From Desulfobacterales bacterium (GTDB lineage: Bacteria; Desulfobacterota; Desulfobacteria; Desulfobacterales; JAHEIW01): a stretch of 12,907 bases of DNA. Under the pieces are notes generated by a model that saw only the letters and a list, made by a program, of their open reading frames with translations, did no database searches and had not been told where the DNA came from. The stretch is from contig JAQYWI010000161.1 of NCBI GenBank assembly GCA_030145015.1, positions 1 to 12,907 of the forward strand, in the 5' to 3' direction. Position 1 is the stretch's first letter; each line of letters starts with the position of its first letter. Shown here piece after piece: positions 6,566 through 12,907 of the stretch. A program made the translations under genes and the position numbers.

Positions 6566-7738
6566 ATGACATATAACAGATACCTTGTCAAATTAGCGCT
6601 AAAAAATCCTATGGTGAATGATGACCTAATTAAGATCATTCGTGCCATAGAGGGATTCGAGATCATTCTGTCAGGCGATAACCGAAAGCCCGATCTTTTG
6701 ATCTATGAACTCGGAAAAGAGGCTGAAAAAGATACCGCTATGATTCAGTCCCTTCTCAATAAAAACGCCGTGGGCGAAGTTTTTTTGACAACCAAAATTC
6801 CTGAGCCAAATATTCTGATGAAAGCGATTAGAATCGGCGCTCGCGAATTTTTCCCCCAACCGATTGAATCCGAGGAAGTCAAACAGGCGCTTGAACTGTT
6901 TAAGACCAGGAGAAATGAGTTAATTCCTGCCGGTGCTTGCAAAAATGGGCAGATCATCACCACTTTCGGGAGCAAGGGGGGTGTGGGCACCACAACAGTT
7001 GCTGTCAATCTGGCTGTTTCAATAGCTCAGAAAGACAATCGTAAATCCGTGGCCCTGATAGACATGAACACCCTTTTTGGTGAAATACCCTTATTTCTAG
7101 AGGTTTCGCCCAAATTCCACTGGGGTGAGATCACCAAGCACATCGACCGGCTTGACAATACGTTTTTGACAAATGTCCTGACCAGACATAACACCGGACT
7201 GCACATTCTTCCCTCTCCGGCGTATTTGAACGGGCACATCCGGCCGACACCCGACACGATCACGCGGCTCCTGGATCTCATGAAAGGTATGTTCGATTAT
7301 GTGATCATTGACGGGGGACAATCAACGGATGATACGGTATTACGAGTCGTAGAGTTGTCAAACACACTGCTTCTAATAACAATCCTCAGCCTGCCCTGTT
7401 TGGCAAATTCGAATAAGCTCATAAAGTCATTCGTTGAACTGGGTTATCTGCGCAAAGACCAGATCAAAGTCGTGGTAAACCGGTACATGAAAAAAAGTGA
7501 GATTCCCCTTAACGACGCCAAGGACGGAATTGGTGAGGACTTATTCTGGATTATACCCAATGATTACCGGACGACCATGTCTGCAATCAACAACGGCAAA
7601 CCCTTGTCAAAAATTGCACCAAAGGCGCCAATAACTCAGAACTTTAAAAATTTTGCCGAAGTATTTGTTCATCCGGATGCGGGCCAAGAGCAAAAAAAGA
7701 AATTCCGGATCTTTAAACGATCTGGCTCAAAAAGTTGA
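6566..7738 (+). CDS. tadZ: TadZ/CpaE pilus localisation ATPase-like protein
   Basis: A 390-residue cytoplasmic protein of the MinD/ParA superfamily that places the Tad machine in the cell. Residues about 1-120 form a degenerate receiver-like domain (LKNPMVNDDL...AIRIGAREFFPQPIESEEV), as usual in CpaE. The ATPase part begins with the deviant Walker A GSKGGVGTTT (135-144). The signature Lys137 is kept, but the P-loop Lys is Thr142. Next are LIDMNTLFGEI (165-173), where the family's second Asp is Asn168, and a Walker-B-like DYVIIDGG (244-251). A basic tail (377-389) ends the protein. GGAG lies 7 nt before the ATG. Loss of the P-loop Lys is known in this family and points to weak or no ATP hydrolysis. 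Confidence 0.92.
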   Translation: MTYNRYLVKLALKNPMVNDDLIKIIRAIEGFEIILSGDNRKPDLLIYELGKEAEKDTAMIQSLLNKNAVGEVFLTTKIPEPNILMKAIRIGAREFFPQPIESEEVKQALELFKTRRNELIPAGACKNGQIITTFGSKGGVGTTTVAVNLAVSIAQKDNRKSVALIDMNTLFGEIPLFLEVSPKFHWGEITKHIDRLDNTFLTNVLTRHNTGLHILPSPAYLNGHIRPTPDTITRLLDLMKGMFDYVIIDGGQSTDDTVLRVVELSNTLLLITILSLPCLANSNKLIKSFVELGYLRKDQIKVVVNRYMKKSEIPLNDAKDGIGEDLFWIIPNDYRTTMSAINNGKPLSKIAPKAPITQNFKNFAEVFVHPDAGQEQKKKFRIFKRSGSKS

Positions 7739-7799
7739 GCCAAAAAGAGATTTGCAATGTAGAAAAATAGAATAAATCAGAAGAAAAAAGGAGCTTGGT

Positions 7800-9167
7800 T
7801 TGAACGAAAAAATGGTTGCTAAAAGTTATACAGGAATGAATCAGGACGGTATCTCGACTGGGGTTTCAGCCAGAAAATATCCATCGGAAGAGTATTTTGA
7901 ATTCAAAGCTCAGATCCATGACCGTCTGCTTGATCTGATTGATCTTTCTCTCCTCGATAAACTGGATCCCAAAACGATTAGTTTGCAAATCCGACAGGTG
8001 GTGGAAAAAATATTGAGGGAAGAAAACTTCAAATTACCTTTGAATCTGGCCGAGAGGGAAAAAATCTTCACCGAAATAATTGACGAAGTAATGGGTTTGG
8101 GCCCGCTGGAGCCGTTACTCAAAGATCCCACGATTTCCGACATTTTGGTAAATACTTTCAGATCAATTTATTTAGAACGTTATGGAAAACTGGAACCGAC
8201 TGATGTGCGGTTTAGGGATGAAGATCATTTGATGAGAATTATTGACAAGATCGTCTCTTCGGTGGGTCGGCGCATCGATGAATCCAGCCCTATGGTCGAT
8301 GCCAGGCTTTCCGATGGCTCCCGGATCAATGCGATTATTCCACCCCTTGCAATGGATGGCGCCATTCTTTCCATACGGCGGTTCGCTGTAAATCCTTTGG
8401 AGTTATCGGATCTTATCGGTTTTCAAACATTAATTCCTGAAATTTCAGAAATTTTGAAGGGAATAGTAAAAGCAAAGTTAAATGTTATCATCTCGGGGGG
8501 TACCGGCAGTGGTAAAACCACCCTGCTAAACGTCCTTTCACGGTTTATTCCGGAAGACGAGCGTATCGTCACTATTGAAGATTCTGCCGAACTGCAGGTC
8601 AAGCAGGAGCACCTAGTTCGGTTGGAAACCAAGCCGCCGAATATTGAGGGCAAGGGGGAAGTCACCCAGCGTGACCTCGTCCGGAACAGCCTAAGAATGC
8701 GCCCGGATCGAATCATACTGGGCGAGGTGCGCGGAAAAGAGGCGTTTGATATGCTGCAGGCCATGAACACCGGGCACGACGGTTCTCTGACAACCGTTCA
8801 CGCTAACTCTCCACGGGATTCGTTGATGCGCCTGGAAACCATGGTTGCCATGGCTAATATGGAAATTCCAAATGAGTTTATGAAAAGATTCATCAGCAGT
8901 GCAATAAGTGTCATTATTCAGGTGGCGAGGTTGGCTGATGGAAAACGAAAGCTTGTCAGTCTTCAAGAAATCACCGGCATGGAAGGAAATGTTATCACAT
9001 TGCAGGAGATATTTTCATTTAAGCAGCAGAGAATCGACTCCGATGGCAACGTCAAGGGAGTTTTCAGATTTCATGGTGTACGGCCGAAATTCATCGAGCG
9101 GTTTAAAGTGAGCGGTATCGATGTGCCGATGGATTTGTTTGATCCGTCAAAAGTAGTGGAAGTTTAG
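7800..9167 (+). CDS. tadA: Tad secretion ATPase TadA/CpaF
   Basis: The hexameric ATPase that powers Flp assembly at the inner membrane. I use a TTG start at 7800 because AGGAG (7789-7793) lies 6 nt before it. The next in-frame ATG (7812) would be 18 nt from that site and would remove only four residues. The 455-residue product has an N-terminal helical region, then the CpaF/VirB11-type core. Visible motifs are the Walker [10 protein letters not shown] (233-241), Asp box [10 protein letters not shown] (257-266), Walker [13 protein letters not shown] (301-312) and His box [11 protein letters not shown] (326-336). All catalytic elements are intact. It follows tadZ and precedes tadB, the normal order. 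Identification is secure. Confidence 0.95.
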   Translation: MNEKMVAKSYTGMNQDGISTGVSARKYPSEEYFEFKAQIHDRLLDLIDLSLLDKLDPKTISLQIRQVVEKILREENFKLPLNLAEREKIFTEIIDEVMGLGPLEPLLKDPTISDILVNTFRSIYLERYGKLEPTDVRFRDEDHLMRIIDKIVSSVGRRIDESSPMVDARLSDGSRINAIIPPLAMDGAILSIRRFAVNPLELSDLIGFQTLIPEISEILKGIVKAKLNVIISGGTGSGKTTLLNVLSRFIPEDERIVTIEDSAELQVKQEHLVRLETKPPNIEGKGEVTQRDLVRNSLRMRPDRIILGEVRGKEAFDMLQAMNTGHDGSLTTVHANSPRDSLMRLETMVAMANMEIPNEFMKRFISSAISVIIQVARLADGKRKLVSLQEITGMEGNVITLQEIFSFKQQRIDSDGNVKGVFRFHGVRPKFIERFKVSGIDVPMDLFDPSKVVEV

Positions 9168-9190
9168 ATTGGAACATAAGGAATAAAAAA

Positions 9191-10159
9191 ATGGAAAAAT
9201 TGATATCCGCGATAATCATATTTATCATCTGCATCATCGTGATCGAGCTGTTAATTTATGCTGTCAAAAACATGCGCTCCCCACATCGGGGAAAGATCCG
9301 GAAGCGATTGAGAAACTATGCGTATGTTGAAGAAGGCGTAGGCGGCTCTGATATCATGCGGAAAAGGATGTTGAGTGAGATACCCTTTGTCAACAGGCTG
9401 CTGTTGAAGATGCCGGGGATTCAAAAATTAGACAATCTCATCATAGGGGCCAACGCCAGTTTTCCTATAGGATTCTATATTTTGCTTGCAATCTTTATGG
9501 CAGCATTAGGGGCTATTTTCGGCACTATCGTCATTAAAAACAACATAATTACACCGGTATTTATTCTTTTATTCAGTTGTTTCCCATTCTTATATTTGGC
9601 TTATTTAAAACAAAAAAGAAAGGAACAATTGCAGAAACAGTTGCCGGAAGCCCTGGATTTAGTATCACGAGCCCTGAAAGCAGGCCATGCGTTTGTCGGG
9701 GCAATAAAGCTTGTTGCCGAAGAATTTGACGACCCGCTTGGCCCCGAGTTCGGCGAAATGTTGGAGGAAATAAATTACGGCGTCAGCACGCCGATAGCCC
9801 TGAAAAATCTAGCCAAGCGGGTGGATTGTAACGAAATTAAATATTTTGTGGTTGGTGTTATCTTGCAGCGAGAAACCGGCGGTAACCTGGCTGAACTCAT
9901 GGACACCCTTGCGCTCTTGATACGGGAGAGATTTAAATTTGATGGAAAAGTCCAGACTTTGGCTGCGGAGGGCAAATTATCCGCAGTGGTCCTCGTCTGT
10001 CTTCCATTTTCTATAATTATGTATCTCAAATTAACACAGCCGAATTACATGAATCTCTTATTCAGCGATCCAATCGGTAGGATCATGGCGATTGTTGCTG
10101 GAATCATGATGATAATCGGCGTTTTCGTCATGAAAAAAATGGTTAAAATTGAAGTTTAA
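9191..10159 (+). CDS. tadB: Inner-membrane platform protein TadB
   Basis: A 322-residue member of the type II secretion F (GspF/PilC-like) family, half of the TadB/TadC platform that couples the TadA motor to the fibre. Membrane segments are visible at about 5-24, 93-114, 119-138, 264-280 and 298-316. The T2SSF domain covers about 150-280, starting LPEALDLVSRALKAGHAF and including RVDCNEIKYFVVGVILQRET, then GGNLAELMDTLA. AAGGA lies 8 nt before the ATG, and the gene starts 23 nt after tadA. TadB normally has a longer N-terminal region with a membrane helix and a linker, as here, which separates it from TadC. Confidence 0.94.
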   Translation: MEKLISAIIIFIICIIVIELLIYAVKNMRSPHRGKIRKRLRNYAYVEEGVGGSDIMRKRMLSEIPFVNRLLLKMPGIQKLDNLIIGANASFPIGFYILLAIFMAALGAIFGTIVIKNNIITPVFILLFSCFPFLYLAYLKQKRKEQLQKQLPEALDLVSRALKAGHAFVGAIKLVAEEFDDPLGPEFGEMLEEINYGVSTPIALKNLAKRVDCNEIKYFVVGVILQRETGGNLAELMDTLALLIRERFKFDGKVQTLAAEGKLSAVVLVCLPFSIIMYLKLTQPNYMNLLFSDPIGRIMAIVAGIMMIIGVFVMKKMVKIEV

Positions 10160-10179
10160 AGACAGAAGGGTTTGAAGAT

Positions 10180-11148
10180 ATGTTTACATTGGCAGAACCG
10201 ACTATTTTAATACCGTTAGCAGGGTTTTTGGCGATGTTTCTTCTTTGCTTGGGTTTCCTGCAATACTTGCGCCTGAGAACCTCAAGAAAAGAAATAGTTG
10301 AAAAAATAAAATCCAGCAACAACACCATTGTAGGCCAACAAGATTGGCCGTCAACCGATAAAAAAGGGATATCTTTTCTGACTCCTTTGATGAATCTTTT
10401 TGGAAAATTCGGGGCGCGTACCCGATCTGAAGAGGTTGATGATGGCAATAGTAAACGGATTAAATTTATCAGAGCAGGCATCAGGCGCGAAAACGCACCG
10501 GCGATTTTCTATGGATTAAAATATTTGTTGGTCGTTTTATTGTCATCGATTTTTATGATTATCCGGCTGACCGTTTTTGAGATTGTAAGTTACCAGTTGA
10601 CGATTACGATTTTCGTGCTGGTTGCGCTTCTGGGTTATTATCTGCCTGACATATGGCTTCGCCAAAAAACCGACAAAAGGAAGGACCGGTTGCTGAAAGC
10701 CTTGCCGGATGCGTTGGATCTTCTGGTGATCTGCGTGGAGGCCGGTATGGGGATGGACGAAGGCATTAATCGGGTAGCCAATGAGATTAAGCTTACAAGC
10801 TCGGACCTGAGCGATGAGTTTAAACTCTTGAATCTGGAATTAAGGGCCGGTAAAAATCGACAGGATGCGCTCAAGAATCTTGCGTTTCGAACCGACATCG
10901 ATGAGATGAAAAATCTCGTCACCCTCTTGGTACAGGCCGACAAATTCGGAACCAGTGTGGCGACAACGCTTAGGGTATATGCGGACACCTTCAGAACTCA
11001 ACGGATGCAAAAGGCCGAGGAGCTCGCGGCCAAGATTCCTGTAAAACTCGTTTTCCCGCTGATCCTGTTTATTTTTCCGTCCCTGTTTGTGGCGATCTTA
11101 GGGCCTGCCGTCATTCGTATATTTCGCAATATCATTTTGCGTGGATGA
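10180..11148 (+). CDS. tadC: Inner-membrane platform protein TadC
   Basis: A 322-residue paralogue and partner of TadB. Membrane segments fall at about 10-29, 112-131, 138-155 and 289-313. The T2SSF domain covers about 172-300, with LPDALDLLVICVEAGMGMDE, LGLE-type NLELRAGKNRQDAL, and TLLVQADKFGTSVATTLRVYADTFRTQRMQKAEELAAKIPVK across its second half (residues about 248-289). The conserved KIPVKLVFPLILFIFP transition leads into the last helix. The gene begins 20 nt after tadB, with AGAAGGG about 9 nt before the ATG. Its stop overlaps a possible upstream ATG of tadD (ATGA at 11145-11148). Confidence 0.93.
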   Translation: MFTLAEPTILIPLAGFLAMFLLCLGFLQYLRLRTSRKEIVEKIKSSNNTIVGQQDWPSTDKKGISFLTPLMNLFGKFGARTRSEEVDDGNSKRIKFIRAGIRRENAPAIFYGLKYLLVVLLSSIFMIIRLTVFEIVSYQLTITIFVLVALLGYYLPDIWLRQKTDKRKDRLLKALPDALDLLVICVEAGMGMDEGINRVANEIKLTSSDLSDEFKLLNLELRAGKNRQDALKNLAFRTDIDEMKNLVTLLVQADKFGTSVATTLRVYADTFRTQRMQKAEELAAKIPVKLVFPLILFIFPSLFVAILGPAVIRIFRNIILRG

Positions 11149-11180
11149 CCGCCGGATTAAAGAAAATCGAGGTATACCAA

Positions 11181-12134
11181 ATGGCAAAAAAAAGAACATT
11201 GGGCGTCGAATTCCAATTTTTTGTGGTTTTTTTCTTCATCATCTTTGTTTTATCGGGTTGCGTCACAGTAGATAAAGGTTACAAAATCGATGGCGTAGAA
11301 AACACTGCCGAGACTCAAATTTCATCGAAATTGGACGAGGAGTTGTTTTCCAAAAAGCTCCCCGCAATGACTGCCGATGAATATGAGATGATGGGGGATT
11401 CACTATTGAGCAAGGGTAATCTGCACATGGCTTTTCTTCAATATGAACGATCGCTTCAGTGTAACCCGCGCAATATCCGGGTGGAGTATAAGAAGGGGCT
11501 GACCTTGCTGGCAGGGAAAAATAGCGACGACGCCATCAAGCAATTTAACATCGTTTTACTAATGAATCCCGGTCACGCAGCAGCTTATGAGGGATTAGGG
11601 CGCGCCTTCTTTCAAAAGAAGAATTACAAAGGAGCTGAGCAACATTTTCGCAAGGCGCTCGAGCTTGATCCGAGCTTGTGGAAATCACGCAATTTCCTGG
11701 GCAACATCTATGATTATCAGGCTAAATATGAGAAGGCCATCCGTGAGTACAAAAATGCTCTGGCACTCAAGCCGAAAAGCGGGGTACTTTATAATAACCT
11801 GGGAGTTTCTTATTCTTTAGCCGGAAAACATTTAAAGGCGGTTGATGCATTTAATAAAGCGCTATCTGTTAAATACACAAAGAGCAAAGTTTACAATAAC
11901 CTGGGATTGGCTTTGGCAAATCTTGGGCGCTATTCCGAAGCGCTGGAATCGTTTAAAAAGAGCGATGGCGAGGCGCGTGCATATAATAATTTGGGATGTA
12001 TCTACTTATCTAAAGGAATGATTAAGGAAGCGGTCCAATGCTTTGAAAAAGCCATAGAAATCGACCCGATCTTTTATGTCAAAGCCGGTGAAAATTTAAA
12101 TCGTGCTAAAATGAGCCTTGAAAATAGACAGTAA
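11181..12134 (+). CDS. tadD: TadD-type TPR lipoprotein
   Basis: Two starts are possible. ATG 11145 overlaps the tadC stop (ATGA). ATG 11181 has CGAGG 8 nt upstream and gives a standard lipoprotein signal, so I prefer it. The 317-residue product starts MAKKRT, with a hydrophobic stretch (11-24) and lipobox LSGC (lipidated Cys27). From about residue 65 it consists of seven tetratricopeptide repeats (65-98, 99-132, 133-166, 167-200, 201-234, a short one 235-264, and 265-298). Three successive repeats share YNNLG. TadD lipoproteins help secretin or pilus assembly at the outer membrane by protein-protein contacts. The seven-repeat array and lipobox are seen directly; the tadD name rests on family and position. 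Confidence 0.88.
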   Translation: MAKKRTLGVEFQFFVVFFFIIFVLSGCVTVDKGYKIDGVENTAETQISSKLDEELFSKKLPAMTADEYEMMGDSLLSKGNLHMAFLQYERSLQCNPRNIRVEYKKGLTLLAGKNSDDAIKQFNIVLLMNPGHAAAYEGLGRAFFQKKNYKGAEQHFRKALELDPSLWKSRNFLGNIYDYQAKYEKAIREYKNALALKPKSGVLYNNLGVSYSLAGKHLKAVDAFNKALSVKYTKSKVYNNLGLALANLGRYSEALESFKKSDGEARAYNNLGCIYLSKGMIKEAVQCFEKAIEIDPIFYVKAGENLNRAKMSLENRQ

Positions 12135-12189
12135 TTGGAATCTTTTTATATTGAGAAACTATCACAATAAATATTTTTATGGGTGAAAA

Positions 12190-12859
12190 ATGAATAGAAA
12201 TGGGAAACTAGACCTGGCGCTACATCTTTTCATTATAGGGATTTTTTACTCTCAGCTATAGCAAGTTGTTCTACCGTTCATTATTATGCAGATCGGCGAC
12301 ATCCCAATGAGCTGAGAGAAAATCGTTATGAGATTTCAAAAAAAGATTTAGCCCAATTCGCTCCTACTCTCAGACCAGACCATACAGGGGAAATCCGGAT
12401 ACACTTTACCAGCAAGCATGTTACTTTCAAAAAAGCAAGAAGTACAAACTTGCCTTAACAGAGTTTGGGGAAAAATATGAAAGCAAGCGGATATATGGGC
12501 GATGGCGAAGAACCCCAAACAGGCTTGAGGTCGATGAAAAAGGCAAGGAAAAATTACGGTTTAAAATAAATGCTGAAAGTTTTCGAACAACTGAAGATGA
12601 AAAATTCAAAACTGATATTTCCAAATTAAATGATATAACGGCGGTAGCAGATCTAAAAATTGAAACAGAAAAACAATATTCTCCTGCTGAATTTGCAGTG
12701 GAAATTTCAAATGGGAATGGTGTCAACCGTATGGCATCGCGGATCGGAAATTATTTGAGGAAAAAAGGGGTCAAGGTTACGCGGCTGACGAATGCAGATC
12801 ATTTTAATCAAAAGAATTCCTCACAGCTCTGCTGCGGGGTTGCCGTTTTTGTGATATAA
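12190..12859 (+). pseudogene. Broken lipoprotein gene with C-terminal LytR_C-like domain
   Basis: Three frames carry pieces of one protein. From ATG 12190 the first frame reads MNRNGKLDLALHLFIIGIF and stops at TAG 12259. Continuing in the frame one base earlier, from the T-run at 12242-12247, gives LLSAIASCSTVHYYADRRHP, with a lipobox (IASC), reading on to TAA near 12459. From about 12390 the sense moves again by one base to NPDTLYQQACYFQKSKKYKL and stays open to TAA 12857-12859. The last part contains VEISNGNGVNRMASRIGNYL, then KKGVKVTRLTNADHFNQ, which strongly resembles the LytR C-terminal domain found in some TPR proteins of tad loci. After this the sequence no longer fits the domain, probably because of the adjoining insertion element. 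It may have been a second TadD-like lipoprotein. Sequencing errors in homopolymers are an alternative. Confidence 0.7.
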
Positions 12860-12907
12860 ATGACTCTATGAGTGAACATATCCTAAAGCGGCACAATAAA
12901 ACACTGA
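12815..12907 (+). mobile_element. Probable left end of an IS200/IS605-family element (cut by window edge)
   Basis: Similarity to the LytR_C domain stops near 12812, and a short region with hairpin potential follows. CAGC/GCTG (12824-12834, 3-base loop) and CGG/CCG (12835-12845) lie between outer TCACA (12821-12825) and TGTGA (12850-12854). It leads to a reading frame that begins like an IS200/IS605 transposase. Elements of this family have subterminal hairpins rather than inverted terminal repeats and make no target duplication, which fits the lack of an obvious inverted end. The exact boundary cannot be set, because the right end and the uninterrupted gene are not available. Confidence 0.4.
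12868..12907 (+). CDS. tnpA: Start of probable IS200/IS605 TnpA transposase (partial)
   Basis: An ATG at 12868 opens a frame MSEHILKRHNKTL that runs off the window. This N-terminus resembles, from memory, IS200/IS605-type transposases that begin MSE(H/Y)I.K.HN and continue into the YHLVxxxKYRR region. Only 13 residues are visible, so none of the HUH or catalytic Tyr residues can be checked. There is no clear ribosome binding site, which is not unusual for the poorly translated tnpA of this family. Its position right after the point where the LytR_C gene loses its sense supports an insertion. Confidence 0.45.
   Translation, partial: MSEHILKRHNKTL

Overview
This window is a nearly complete tad (tight adherence, Flp-type IVb pilus) locus, with all recognisable genes on the + strand in one apparent transcription unit. 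The base composition is moderately AT-leaning. There is a textbook sigma-54 (-24/-12) promoter in front of the pilin, and the gene set is the cpa/rcp/tad type. Together with the start of an IS200/IS605-like transposase at the right edge, this suggests a Gram-negative, outer-membrane-bearing bacterium, most plausibly a deltaproteobacterium (Desulfobacterota or relative). That taxonomic guess is inference; the outer membrane is supported directly by a secretin and lipoproteins.

Layout: 1-351 is a noncoding upstream region. It holds a sigma-54 promoter (77-92) and a predicted untranslated leader of about 250 nt, with an inverted repeat, a G-rich tract and an orphan perfect Shine-Dalgarno sequence. 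Next is the 58-residue Flp prepilin (352-528), which is missing from simple long-ORF listings. A very long imperfect hairpin (594-666) separates it from the machinery genes: prepilin peptidase tadV/cpaA (740-1297), rcpC/cpaB (1316-2218), secretin rcpA/cpaC (2244-3650), a small unassigned lipoprotein (3732-4019), pseudopilin tadE (4048-4548), a large cysteine-rich tadG-like gene (4576-6513), tadZ/cpaE (6566-7738), ATPase tadA/cpaF (TTG start, 7800-9167), platform proteins tadB (9191-10159) and tadC (10180-11148), and the TPR lipoprotein tadD (11181-12134).

The right end is decayed. A second lipoprotein gene carrying a LytR_C-like domain (12190 to about 12859) is broken by two apparent one-base losses. 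It runs into what looks like the left end and first codons of an IS200/IS605-type tnpA (12868-12907, cut by the window edge).

How the genes work together: TadV trims Flp and the TadE-type pseudopilin. TadZ helps place the machine at the cell pole or envelope. The TadA hexamer drives assembly through the TadB/TadC inner-membrane platform, and the fibre leaves through the RcpA secretin supported by RcpC and lipoproteins. TadE and TadG are membrane-anchored minor components, and TadG may be a surface or tip element. No recognisable RcpB/CpaD and no second TadE-like protein (TadF) is present, so the small lipoprotein and the unusual TadG-like protein are the least ordinary parts of the system.
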